Shown one piece after another: positions 18,909 through 27,261 of a stretch of DNA of 64,000 bases. The position numbers and the translations under genes are program-made. The notes below the pieces were generated by a model that worked only from the letters and a program-made list of their open reading frames with translations, was not told where the DNA came from and did not search any database. Numbering within the stretch: the stretch's first letter is position 1; every line of letters begins with the position of its first letter. Source of the stretch: ATX-6F1 sp943369485 (GTDB lineage Bacteria; Cyanobacteriota; Cyanobacteriia; PCC-6307; Cyanobiaceae); contig CALRNH020000011.1 in NCBI GenBank assembly GCA_943369485.1, forward strand, positions 1 to 64,000, read 5' to 3'.

Positions 18909-19562
18909 GTGACCACCCTTGCCGCCTCCGGGCGCTTTTCCACCGTTCTGCGCTGGCTCGGTCTCACCCTCGTGGTGCTGCTCCTGCTGCAGCTCGTGGC
19001 CATCTTGATCCCCTGGGCCTGGGGCGAAGAGGCCTTCCGTCAGCTGGTGGTGGAACGGCTGGTGAGCCAGGCACCCCTGGCCCTGATCGGGCTGCTGTTG
19101 GTCCTGCTCTCCTCACGCCTCGACCATCCCAACGAGAAGCGCACCCCTGTGCGCTGGCTGGTCACCGGGATCAGTGCCGTGCTGGCCGTGGCTCTGCTGG
19201 TGGCCGTGCCGGTGTCGATCAGCGGCGATCGTGCCCTCTCCGAGCAGGCCGATCAGCAGCTGGTCGCCCAGCGCAGTCAGGTGGAGGCGGCCCGCACCCA
19301 ACTGAAGAACCCCCAGGCCCTCGAGCAGTTGGTGGCCCAGCTGGAGCAGTCCGGTCAGCTTCCCCCCGGCGGTACAGCCGAGCAGAAACTGCAGTTGGTC
19401 AAGGTGCAGTTCGAAAGCCGCCTGCAGCAGGCGGAAAAGCAGATTCAGCAGGCCGAACGGGCCCGGGATCTGTCGATCAACCAGCGTCGGTTCGGCGGCA
19501 CAGGCTCGGCCTTGGTGCTGGCGGTGGCCTTCACCTTGATGGCGCTCGCCTCGGCGCTCTGA
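18909..19562 (+). CDS. Four-helix membrane protein with central coiled coil (HpsJ-like)
   Basis: From GTG 18909 the protein is 217 residues with hydrophobic segments at about 13-37, 50-68, 82-103 and 198-216. Between the third and fourth there is a 90-residue Gln/Glu/Ala-rich coiled coil. This layout resembles the cyanobacterial HpsJ family, named from hormogonium polysaccharide secretion, but that assignment is from memory and layout only. An upstream reading from 18699 would run antisense through queG and is not credible. A DUF502 membrane protein follows 53 bases later. Function unknown. Confidence 0.72.
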   Translation: MTTLAASGRFSTVLRWLGLTLVVLLLLQLVAILIPWAWGEEAFRQLVVERLVSQAPLALIGLLLVLLSSRLDHPNEKRTPVRWLVTGISAVLAVALLVAVPVSISGDRALSEQADQQLVAQRSQVEAARTQLKNPQALEQLVAQLEQSGQLPPGGTAEQKLQLVKVQFESRLQQAEKQIQQAERARDLSINQRRFGGTGSALVLAVAFTLMALASAL

Positions 19563-19615
19563 CGGCTGGCTAGGTTGCACGCAGATCTACGACCGCCGGA
19601 TTTCCGGGTCGCCAC

Positions 19616-20365
19616 TTGGTTCAATCCAGCCCCCGAACCGATCAACCGCTGCCCAGCAGGCTCCAGCAGGATCTCAAGAATGACCTGATCGCTGGTCTGC
19701 TGGTGGTCATTCCGCTGGCGACCACCATCTGGCTGGCCACCACGGTCAGCCGCTTTGTGCTGGCGTTCCTGACCACGATCCCCAAGCAGTTCAACCCGTT
19801 CAACACCCTCAATCCGCTCCTGCAGGAGCTGATCAACCTCGGCGTCGGTCTGCTGGTGCCCCTGCTGGGGATCCTGCTGATCGGTCTGATGGCCCGCAAC
19901 ATCGTCGGTCGCTGGCTGCTGGAGTTCGGCGAAGGAACCCTGCTGCGCATTCCCCTGGCGGGATCGGTCTACAAGACCCTCAAGCAGCTGCTGGAAACCT
20001 TCCTGCGTGACAACTCCACCCGCTTTCGGCGGGTGGTCCTGGTGGAGTACCCCCGTGAGGGCCTCTATGCGCTCGGTTTCGTCACCGGAGTGATTGGAGC
20101 TTCGGTGCAGGCCGGCTTCTCTCAGCCCATGCTCAGTGTGTTCATCCCCACCGCCCCCAATCCCACCACCGGTTGGTATGCCGTCGTGCCCGAGGCGTCC
20201 GTTCAGGACATCGACCTGTCGGTGGAGGATGCCTTCCGCACGATCATCTCGGCCGGCATCGTCAGCCCTGATGAGCGTGAAACCCCGGCCAGCCGGAGTT
20301 TTTCCAGCCTGCTAGCCCAACTGCGGGCCCCCGCCTACTCCACTCCCCCCCCCAACAAGGCCTGA
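19616..20365 (+). CDS. DUF502 family membrane protein
   Basis: The 249-residue protein matches the DUF502 family: two N-terminal membrane helices (about 24-48 and 72-94), then a soluble region with the recognisable PLAGSVYKTLKQLLET and FIPTAPNPTTGW. Plant relatives are the LIKE-COV proteins. The start is assigned to TTG 19616, which gives the usual short polar N-terminus before the first helix. It lies directly upstream of nusB and ftsY in the same direction. Biochemical role unknown. Confidence 0.88.
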   Translation: MVQSSPRTDQPLPSRLQQDLKNDLIAGLLVVIPLATTIWLATTVSRFVLAFLTTIPKQFNPFNTLNPLLQELINLGVGLLVPLLGILLIGLMARNIVGRWLLEFGEGTLLRIPLAGSVYKTLKQLLETFLRDNSTRFRRVVLVEYPREGLYALGFVTGVIGASVQAGFSQPMLSVFIPTAPNPTTGWYAVVPEASVQDIDLSVEDAFRTIISAGIVSPDERETPASRSFSSLLAQLRAPAYSTPPPNKA

Positions 20366-20392
20366 GCCCAGGCTGGTCTTTCCAGGTGCCCG

Positions 20393-21007
20393 ATGCAGAG
20401 TCGATCCGTTGCCCGAGAACTGGCCCTGCTGATGCTGGGCCAGACCAACGACCGCGTTCCAGCCGCCGATCTGGCCTTGGATGGTCTGCTCAACCAGGCC
20501 CTGGCGACCCTGGCCCAGCACGTGCGCGAAGCCCTCGACCGCTCCGCCAGCGCCCTTCAGGAGGCGCAACAGCATCTGCTCGAGAGTGAGTTGCTCGATG
20601 GCCAGGACCGCTTGCCCCAGGTGCGCGACCACCTGCAGCAGGGTCTGACCCAGGCTGAGCTGGCGCTCAACCAGCTCTCCGCCAGCCTGGATCTGCCGCG
20701 GCTGCTGCTCCTGGCCGATCAGGAGCAGGTGCGTCGGAGTGCGCTGGAGCGAGCCCGGGCCGTACTCCAGCGGCGGGAGGCCCTGGATGCACGCCTCGAT
20801 GGGGTGATGGAGGGCTGGCGCCTCACCCGTCTGCCGCGCATCGACCGGGACATTCTGCGCTTGGCGGCAGCGGAGATCGAGGCGTTCGGCACGCCGCCGG
20901 CGGTGGCCTGCAACGAGGCCGTGGAGCTCGCCAATCGCTACAGCGACGAGCAGGGCCGTCGGATGATCAATGGTGTGCTGCGCCGTTTCACCCAGGCGGT
21001 TCCCTGA
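20393..21007 (+). CDS. nusB: Transcription antitermination factor NusB
   Basis: NusB binds boxA RNA with NusE (ribosomal protein S10) to allow antitermination of rRNA transcripts. The C-terminal half is clear: RLPRIDRDILRLAAAEI, PPAVACNEAVELANRYS and RRMINGVLRR. At 204 residues it is about 65 longer than E. coli NusB; the extra length is a helical, Gln/Leu/Glu-rich stretch between the first helix and the C-terminal bundle (about 40-120). It starts at ATG 20393 and is separated from ftsY by 3 bases, so the two are probably translated from one transcript. Confidence 0.92.
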   Translation: MQSRSVARELALLMLGQTNDRVPAADLALDGLLNQALATLAQHVREALDRSASALQEAQQHLLESELLDGQDRLPQVRDHLQQGLTQAELALNQLSASLDLPRLLLLADQEQVRRSALERARAVLQRREALDARLDGVMEGWRLTRLPRIDRDILRLAAAEIEAFGTPPAVACNEAVELANRYSDEQGRRMINGVLRRFTQAVP

Positions 21008-21010
21008 GCG

Positions 21011-22534
21011 ATGGAGTTCGACTGGTTTCAGCGGGGCCGCAGCACGGCCAGCGAGGGCGCCTCCGCCACGTCTAGTCCTGGCCCTGATCCTGGGACTGAG
21101 CTTGGGCTCGCCCCAGAGCAGCCGATCCCAGCCGCCACGGCCCCGGTGGAGTCCCCCCCGCTGGAACCCGCCGCACCGGTCCCCGCCGCAGCCGCGGATC
21201 CGGCCCGCGAGGAGGCCCTGGAATGGGCACGCCAGGCCTATGCGCGGCTGAAGCAGAAGCAGGAGGCCGAGCGCCTGGCCGCTGAGGCGGCAGCAGGGCT
21301 GGAGGTCGCCGCGCACCCGGAGGTCTCGGAGTCGGCCCCTTCCGTGGTCACCGCCGCCGAGTCACCACAGGCTGGTTTGTCGCTGCTGGAGCAGGCCGCG
21401 GCCGAGCGCGGTGAGCGCCAACGGCAGTTACTGGAGCGCGCTCCCGAAGCGCCGGAGCCTGAAACCCCATCTCCAGCCGCCCACCCCGGTGTGCTCTCAG
21501 CGCCCGAGGATCAGCCCCAGCTGGGCGCCTTCGACGCCGACTTCACCTGGTCGGCGGAGGTGCTGGCGGCCCAGGGCCGTCAGCTCGATCAGGTGTCCCT
21601 GGAGGAGATCGACTGGCTCACCCGCTTGCGGCGGGGGATGGAGAAGTCCCGCCAGGGGCTGGTCACCCAGCTTCTGGAGACCTTCGGTGATGACCCGCTC
21701 GGGCCGGAGGTGCTTGAGGATCTCGAATCTCTGCTGCTGCGGGCCGATGTGGGTGTCACGGCCACCGATCAGGTGCTGGAGGCCCTGCGCCGCCGCCTGA
21801 ACGAGCAGGTGGTGGACCCCTCCGAGGGGATTCGCTTCCTCAAGCAGCAGCTCCAGGAGTTGCTGGAACGGCCAATTGGTGCCAGTGGGCGCCCCCTGCT
21901 GGCCCCGGAGCGGGGCCGGTTGAACGTGTGGTTGCTCGTCGGGGTGAACGGTGTGGGCAAGACCACCACCCTCGGCAAGCTGGCCAACCTGGCGGTGCGC
22001 AGCGGTTACTCCTGCCTGATCGCCGCCGCCGACACCTTCCGGGCCGCGGCGGTGGAGCAGGTGAAGGTCTGGGGGGAGCGCAGCGGTGTGGCCGTGATCG
22101 CCAACACTTCAGCCAATGCTGATCCTGCCGCCGTGGTCTTCGATGCGATCGGGGCGGCCCAGTCCAAGGGCCTTGATCTGGTGCTGGTGGACACCGCAGG
22201 ACGGCTGCAGACCAAGCACAACCTGATGGAGGAGCTGGCCAAGGTGAGGCGCATCGTCGATCGCTTGGCGCCGGAGGCCGCAGTGGAATCGCTGTTGGTG
22301 CTTGATTCCAGCCAGGGGCAGAACGGCCTGCGCCAGGCGATGGCCTTTGCCAAGGCCGCCGGTCTCACCGGCGTGGTGCTCACCAAGCTGGATGGCAGCT
22401 CCCGGGGTGGTGTGGCGGTGGCGGTGGCCTCCGAGGCGGGATTGCCGATCCGCTTCATCGGCGCGGGCGAGTCGATCCGCGACCTGCGGCCGTTCAACAG
22501 CTTCGAGTTCGTCGAGGCTCTGCTGGCGATCTAG
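21011..22534 (+). CDS. ftsY: Signal recognition particle receptor FtsY
   Basis: FtsY is the GTPase receptor that docks SRP-ribosome complexes at the membrane. The 507-residue protein has a long acidic, Ala/Pro/Glu-rich N-terminal region (about 1-175) followed by the NG domain: P-loop GVNGVGKTTTLGKLA, the DTFRAAAVEQ insertion-box segment, DTAGR and TKLDGSSRGG. The start is ATG 21011, three bases after nusB. The N-terminal A region is variable among bacteria and mediates membrane contact. Confidence 0.96.
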   Translation: MEFDWFQRGRSTASEGASATSSPGPDPGTELGLAPEQPIPAATAPVESPPLEPAAPVPAAAADPAREEALEWARQAYARLKQKQEAERLAAEAAAGLEVAAHPEVSESAPSVVTAAESPQAGLSLLEQAAAERGERQRQLLERAPEAPEPETPSPAAHPGVLSAPEDQPQLGAFDADFTWSAEVLAAQGRQLDQVSLEEIDWLTRLRRGMEKSRQGLVTQLLETFGDDPLGPEVLEDLESLLLRADVGVTATDQVLEALRRRLNEQVVDPSEGIRFLKQQLQELLERPIGASGRPLLAPERGRLNVWLLVGVNGVGKTTTLGKLANLAVRSGYSCLIAAADTFRAAAVEQVKVWGERSGVAVIANTSANADPAAVVFDAIGAAQSKGLDLVLVDTAGRLQTKHNLMEELAKVRRIVDRLAPEAAVESLLVLDSSQGQNGLRQAMAFAKAAGLTGVVLTKLDGSSRGGVAVAVASEAGLPIRFIGAGESIRDLRPFNSFEFVEALLAI

Positions 22535-22576
22535 GGCCACCGCCCCGGGGTTTCCCAGGAGCCGCTGCTACCTTTC

Positions 22577-24001
22577 GTGTCCTCCGCGGCCGCTCCGTTG
22601 AGCAGCCAGCCGTCCACCTTCGGATCTCCCCTGTCGTCTTCGGGGCCGCTGCAGGCCGCCGGATCGGCCACGGCCTCGCTGCGTGAGCTGCTGGACAGCC
22701 TCAGCCGCGAGCAGCGCCGCAATCTCGAACTGCTCAGTTCCCTGGGCTTTGCCCTGCGCAGTTACACCAACCTCAACCGCTTTCTGGAGTTGGTGCCCCT
22801 GGTGGCCTCCCGTCTGGTGGGGGCTGAGGGAGCTGTGCTGGTGGTGTTCCACAGCGATGGCCGGCTGTGGCGGGAGCAATTGCAGGTGAGCGCTCCTGAA
22901 CGCTACGGGGAGCTGCTGCGCCAGCTGGCGGTGCTCGAGGACCGCCAGCTGGCGATCAAGGCGGGTGAGGAGGTGGTGGCCCAACGACTCGATCAGCATC
23001 TGGGCCGCCTGCTCAAGGATCAGCACTTCTTTGGCACCTCCGTTGTGGCGCGGAACCGCCAGCGGGGGCGTCTCTATGTGTTCGGCGCCAGGGAGACCCT
23101 GAACTGGAGTGACGTGCACCGGCGTCACGTGCAACTGGTGGCCGATCTCACCGGCGTGGCCCTCGAGAGCGAAGCTCTCGTGCAGGACCGGCGCCTGCAT
23201 GAGCGCCTGGACCGTCAGCTCAGCACCGGTGCTGAGATCCAGGCCCAGCTGCTGCCGGACCACTGCCCGGTGATCGAGGGCGTCGAGTTGGCGGCCCGTT
23301 GCCGCCCCGCCTTCCAGGTGGGCGGCGACTATTACGACTTCATCCCCACCCGCCCCCAACTGCTGGGTCGCTTGCGGGAGCAGGGGCGCTGGGCACTGGT
23401 GATGGGGGACGTGATGGGCAAGGGGGTGCCCGCCGGGCTGCTGATGACCCTGCTGCGGGGAATGCTGCGGGCTGAGGTGCTCAGCGGCCTGCCGCCGGAT
23501 CGAATCCTCCACGACCTCAACCAGCTGGCCCAGGAGGACCTGGCCCACTCCCACCGTTTCGTGACGCTGTTCTATTCCGACTTCGACCCGCGCACCCGCC
23601 TGCTGCGGTATGCCAACGCGGCCCACAACCCGCCGCTGATCTGGCGCCGTCAGCGCAACAGCGTCGATCGGCTCGATGCGCCGGGCCTGCTGATCGGCCT
23701 GCAGCCCGATGCCGACTACGGCAGCGAGCAACTGGTGCTGGATCCGGGTGACGTGCTCCTCTATTACACCGATGGGGTCACCGAGGCCGCCGGCTTGTCC
23801 GGCGAACGCTTTGACGAGGAGCGGCTGATGCGGGCCCTGCAGACGGCGGGCCGCTCCGGCATCGGCGCCCAGGGCATTCTCGATCAGCTGTTCGGCCGCC
23901 TGGATCGCTTCGTCGGTCCCGATCGCCAGCTTGAGGACGACGCCTCGATGGTGGTGCTGAAGGTGCGGGAGGAGGTGGCGCTGCCCTCGTTGCTGATCTG
24001 A
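22577..24001 (+). CDS. PP2C-family serine phosphatase, RsbU/SpoIIE type
   Basis: The 474-residue protein has a GAF-like sensor half (about 30-200) joined by a short coiled coil to an RsbU/SpoIIE phosphatase domain (about 215-470). Metal-binding signatures are visible: VGGDYYDF, VMGDVMGKGVPAGL, AHNPPLIW and YYTDGVTEA. Such phosphatases dephosphorylate anti-sigma-factor antagonists in partner-switching pathways; no STAS or HATPase anti-sigma partner lies nearby. The start is GTG 22577; the first 35 residues are low-complexity Ser/Pro/Ala. argH follows with its start 52 bases downstream. Confidence 0.88.
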   Translation: MSSAAAPLSSQPSTFGSPLSSSGPLQAAGSATASLRELLDSLSREQRRNLELLSSLGFALRSYTNLNRFLELVPLVASRLVGAEGAVLVVFHSDGRLWREQLQVSAPERYGELLRQLAVLEDRQLAIKAGEEVVAQRLDQHLGRLLKDQHFFGTSVVARNRQRGRLYVFGARETLNWSDVHRRHVQLVADLTGVALESEALVQDRRLHERLDRQLSTGAEIQAQLLPDHCPVIEGVELAARCRPAFQVGGDYYDFIPTRPQLLGRLREQGRWALVMGDVMGKGVPAGLLMTLLRGMLRAEVLSGLPPDRILHDLNQLAQEDLAHSHRFVTLFYSDFDPRTRLLRYANAAHNPPLIWRRQRNSVDRLDAPGLLIGLQPDADYGSEQLVLDPGDVLLYYTDGVTEAAGLSGERFDEERLMRALQTAGRSGIGAQGILDQLFGRLDRFVGPDRQLEDDASMVVLKVREEVALPSLLI

Positions 24002-24053
24002 ACCCTTGGCATGGGGTGTCAAGCTGAGCGATGGCGGTTGTTCAGCGGCACCG

Positions 24054-25484
24054 ATGGCACCCGACGCACCTGAATCCACGCCGGCCAGCGGTGTCACGGG
24101 GGGTGCGGCCGGCAGCTGGAGCAACCGTTTCGAGCAGGGGCTGCATCCGGTGATCGAGCGGTTCAACGCCTCGATCGGCTTCGACATCGAGCTGCTGCCC
24201 CAGGACCTGGATGGATCGATCGCCCATGCCCGCATGCTCGGCAGCTGCGGCGTGATCACGGCCGAGGAGGCCGAGCGATTGGTGGCGGGCCTGGAGACCA
24301 TCCGCGCCGAGGCGGCTGTCGGTGACTTCAACCCCGGGCTGGAGGCCGAGGACGTCCATTTCGCCGTCGAGCGGCGGCTGATCGACTTGCTGGGTTCCCT
24401 GGGCAAGAAGCTGCACACGGGCCGCAGCCGCAACGACCAGGTGGGCACCGACCTGCGGCTGTGGTTGCGGGGGAAGATCGACCACATCGATGCTGCCCTG
24501 GTGCGTTTCGAGCGGGCGTTGCTCGCCCAGGCCGAGGCCCATGCTGAGACCCTGATTCCGGGCTACACCCATCTGCAGCGGGCACAGCCCATCTGCCTGG
24601 CTCACCATCTGCTGGCCTATGTGGAGATGGCCGAGCGCGATCGCCAGCGCCTGAAGGACCTGCGCAAGCGGGTGAACATCTCCCCCTTGGGAGCGGCGGC
24701 CTTGGCGGGGACCCCGGTGCCGATCGATCGCCGCCACACCGCCGAGGCCCTGGGTTTTGAAGCGATCTACGCCAACAGCCTCGATGCTGTCAGCGACAGG
24801 GATTTCACGGTCGAGTTCAGTGCCGCTGCCAGCCTGGTGATGGTGCACCTCAGTCGCCTGAGTGAGGAGGTGATTCTCTGGGCCAGTGAGGAGTTCGCCT
24901 TCGTAAGCCTCAGCGACCGCTGCGCCACCGGCAGCAGCCTGATGCCCCAGAAGAAGAACCCCGATGTACCCGAGCTGGTGCGGGGCAAGGCCGGCCGCGT
25001 CTTCGGCCATCTCCAGGGCCTGCTGGTGATGATCAAGGGCCTGCCGTTGGCCTACAACAAAGACTTTCAGGAAGACAAGGAGGCCCTGTTCGACGTGGTG
25101 CGCACCACCCTCGATTGCCTTGAGGCGATGGCGATCCTGTTGGAAGAAGGGATCAGCTTCCGCCCTGAGCGCCTGGAGGCGGCGGTGGCGGCCGATTTCT
25201 CCAATGCCACCGATGTGGCCGACTACCTCGTGGCCAAGGGGGTGCCGTTCCGCGAGGCCTATCAGCTGGTGGGAGGACTCGTGAAGCGCTGTTTGGCCGA
25301 GGGGCTCCTGCTGCGCCAGCTGCCCCTGGAGCGTTGGCAGGAGCTTCATCCGGCGTTCAGCGCCGACATCTTTGACGCGATCCACCCCCGCCAGGTGGTG
25401 GCGGCCCGATGCAGCGAGGGGGGAACCGGATTCGAGCAGGTGGCCCAGCAATTGCGCAGGGCTGCGGCCCGGCTGGAACCTTGA
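24054..25484 (+). CDS. argH: Argininosuccinate lyase
   Basis: ArgH splits argininosuccinate into arginine and fumarate, the last step of arginine synthesis. The 476-residue product has the fumarase/aspartase-superfamily signature GSSLMPQKKNPDVPELVRG, plus the TGRSRNDQ segment and the HLQRAQP region with the catalytic histidine. An upstream in-frame TTG at 24006 is possible, but ATG 24054 gives a normal family N-terminus ahead of SNRFEQG. A perfect 8-bp inverted repeat straddles its stop codon (see separate entry). Confidence 0.96.
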   Translation: MAPDAPESTPASGVTGGAAGSWSNRFEQGLHPVIERFNASIGFDIELLPQDLDGSIAHARMLGSCGVITAEEAERLVAGLETIRAEAAVGDFNPGLEAEDVHFAVERRLIDLLGSLGKKLHTGRSRNDQVGTDLRLWLRGKIDHIDAALVRFERALLAQAEAHAETLIPGYTHLQRAQPICLAHHLLAYVEMAERDRQRLKDLRKRVNISPLGAAALAGTPVPIDRRHTAEALGFEAIYANSLDAVSDRDFTVEFSAAASLVMVHLSRLSEEVILWASEEFAFVSLSDRCATGSSLMPQKKNPDVPELVRGKAGRVFGHLQGLLVMIKGLPLAYNKDFQEDKEALFDVVRTTLDCLEAMAILLEEGISFRPERLEAAVAADFSNATDVADYLVAKGVPFREAYQLVGGLVKRCLAEGLLLRQLPLERWQELHPAFSADIFDAIHPRQVVAARCSEGGTGFEQVAQQLRRAAARLEP

Positions 25485-25498
25485 ACGTGCGGTTCCAG
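25473..25498 (+). terminator. Inverted repeat across the argH stop codon
   Basis: CTGGAACC (25473-25480) and GGTTCCAG (25491-25498) are perfect inverted copies with a 10-base loop that contains the argH stop. No T-run follows. It could protect or end the argH transcript, or act in the leader of the next gene. Confidence 0.38.
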
Positions 25499-25614
25499 GG
25501 GGCGTGGCCGGAGCTCACATTCGGACTAACCTTGGTTGGTGAGAGGTCACCGGTTCGATCGTTTGATCGTCTGTAGGGACCCCCACGATCCCGGTCATTC
25601 GGTCCCATCCGTCC

Positions 25615-26181
25615 GTGAGCATCTTTGTCGGTAACCTCCCCTTCCGCGCGGAGCAGGAAGACGTAGCGGAGTTGTTTGCCCCCTTCGGTGGAGTGGTCAA
25701 TTGCTCCCTCCCCCTGGAGCGGGACACGGGGCGCAAGCGGGGATTCGCCTTCGTCGAACTGGCTGACGATGCCGCTGAAACCCGTGCGATCGATGCCCTC
25801 CAGGGTGCCGAGTTGATGGGTCGTCCGCTGCGGATCAACAAGGCAGAGCCCCGTGGCAGTGGTGGACCCAGGCGCTCGGGTGGCGGCTACGGCGGCAGCG
25901 GTGGCGGTGGTGGTGGCTACGGAGGTGATCGTCCGGCCGAGCGCGGTGGCTACGGAGGTGGCGGCTATGGCGGCGGTGGTGGCGGCTATCGCGGCGCCGT
26001 CAGCCCCGCAACCGGTGCGCCGGCCGAGCGGGGTTCCGGGGCCAGCGGCTGGGAGGACCGCAGTTACGGCGGCGCCGCCGATGGCTTCGATGAGGGCCGC
26101 AGCCGCCGGAGGCGCAGCGGCAGCACAGGTGCTGGGGCTGACCACTCCAGCGACGACGGCTACGGCGGCGCCGAGGTCTGA
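25615..26181 (+). CDS. Glycine-rich RRM RNA-binding protein
   Basis: This 188-residue protein has one RNA recognition motif at residues 1-80, with RNP2 (IFVGNL) and RNP1 (KRGFAFVEL), followed by a tail of about 100 residues made mostly of Gly, Tyr, Arg and Ser. Cyanobacterial Rbp proteins with this layout are known as cold- or stress-responsive RNA-binding proteins, and some take part in mRNA localisation to thylakoids. The start is GTG 25615. The 130-base gap before it is long for this genome and may be a regulated 5' leader. The tail is encoded by GGC/GGT-rich repeats at about 25880-26000. Confidence 0.92.
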   Translation: MSIFVGNLPFRAEQEDVAELFAPFGGVVNCSLPLERDTGRKRGFAFVELADDAAETRAIDALQGAELMGRPLRINKAEPRGSGGPRRSGGGYGGSGGGGGGYGGDRPAERGGYGGGGYGGGGGGYRGAVSPATGAPAERGSGASGWEDRSYGGAADGFDEGRSRRRRSGSTGAGADHSSDDGYGGAEV

Positions 26182-26193
26182 GCGGGGGCTGCT

Positions 26194-26207
26194 CCCAGGC
26201 GCCTGGG
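26194..26207. repeat. 14-base palindrome between convergent genes
   Basis: CCCAGGCGCCTGGG is a perfect palindrome in the 59 bases between the ends of the RNA-binding protein gene and dusA. As a hairpin it would need a loop cut from its centre. There is no T-run on either side. It may be a weak bidirectional transcript end. Confidence 0.3.
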
Positions 26208-26240
26208 CTCTGCCGGTTTCAGGGTGATCCCCCTCCGCCT

Positions 26241-27230
26241 TCAGAGGCCCTGGTCCTCCAGTTGCACGGCCGCTCTCTCCAGAACCTCCGGCCCGGCGGT
26301 TCTGGCCCCAGCGGCCTCTCCAAGCCGTCGGCGCCAGTGACGTGCTCCAGGCACCCCCTCCACCACCTGCACCAGGTGGCGGGCGATCGGCCATAGCCGC
26401 CCACCTCCGGTGCACCAGCGCTCCGCATAGGGAATCAAACCCCTCACCACCGATGAGGCCGTGGCCGGCGTTGTCCCGTACTGGCGGAACAGCTCCCGGT
26501 CCACGCTTCGCCAGCGCAGGGGGTGGTCGTAGGCGGCCCGCCCCACCATCACGCCATCCAGCCGCTCCAGGTGGGGATGGCAGTCCTCGAGGTGGAGGAG
26601 ACCGCCATTGAGTTCGATGCGCAGCTCCGGCCGTTCCTGCTTGAGCTGGTGAACCAGTTCGGGGCGCAGGGGCGGGATGGTGCGGTTCTGTTTGGGGTCG
26701 AGGCCGCTGAGCCAGGCCTTGCGCGCGTGCACGCTGAAGCGACTCGCTCCGGCGGCGGCCACCTGGTCCACGAAGGCGAGCAGGGCTTCGAAGGAATCCA
26801 GCGCATCGATGCCGATGCGGTGCTTGACAGTCACGGGCAGGGGCCCGGCGGTCGCCATCGCCTCAACGCACTGGGCCACCCGCTCCGGTTGCGCCATCAG
26901 ACAGGCCCCGAAGCGGCCTTTCTGCACCTTTTCACTGGGGCAACCCACGTTCAGGTTGATCTCGTCGTAGTTCCATTCGGCGGCCAGGCGGGCGGCTTGG
27001 GCGAGCAAGGCCGGATCATCGCCACCCACCTGAAGGGCCAGGGGCTTTTCGCTGGGATCGAAGGCCAGCAACGTCTCCCGCCGGCCGTGGTGCAGGGCCT
27101 GGGCCACAACCATCTCGGTGTAGAGCAGGCTGAAGCTGGTGATCTGGCGCATCAGCACCCGAAAGTGCCGATCGGTGTAGTCCATCATCGGAGCCACACT
27201 GAAGCGATGGGCGGCGAAGACGTCATCCAT
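26241..27230 (-). CDS. dusA: tRNA-dihydrouridine synthase A
   Basis: DusA is an FMN enzyme that reduces uridines in the tRNA D-loop. From ATG 27230 the protein is 329 residues with the N-terminal APMMDYTDRHFR, the catalytic cysteine in LNVGCPSEKVQKGRFG, and VKHRIGID, all DusA-type. A start 33 bases upstream (27263) would overlap the start of the divergent flavoprotein gene, so I prefer 27230, which gives MDDVFAAHRF. It converges with the RNA-binding protein gene. Confidence 0.94.
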   Translation of the reverse strand: MDDVFAAHRFSVAPMMDYTDRHFRVLMRQITSFSLLYTEMVVAQALHHGRRETLLAFDPSEKPLALQVGGDDPALLAQAARLAAEWNYDEINLNVGCPSEKVQKGRFGACLMAQPERVAQCVEAMATAGPLPVTVKHRIGIDALDSFEALLAFVDQVAAAGASRFSVHARKAWLSGLDPKQNRTIPPLRPELVHQLKQERPELRIELNGGLLHLEDCHPHLERLDGVMVGRAAYDHPLRWRSVDRELFRQYGTTPATASSVVRGLIPYAERWCTGGGRLWPIARHLVQVVEGVPGARHWRRRLGEAAGARTAGPEVLERAAVQLEDQGL

Positions 27231-27261
27231 CGACCCATGCTGCCCTTCGCCCGGTCCACCC

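Noticed and set aside
22568..24487. 639-codon open frame antisense to the RsbU-type phosphatase and argH
   Set aside because: It spans two well-supported genes on the other strand, and its composition is typical of shadow frames.
24042..25451. 469-codon open frame antisense to argH
   Set aside because: Fully contained within argH on the opposite strand; His/Gln/Gly-rich with no motif.
25860..26010. Repetitive GGCGGCTACGG-like sequence as a CRISPR or tandem repeat array
   Set aside because: It encodes the Gly/Tyr-rich tail of the RNA-binding protein; unit length varies and there are no spacers.
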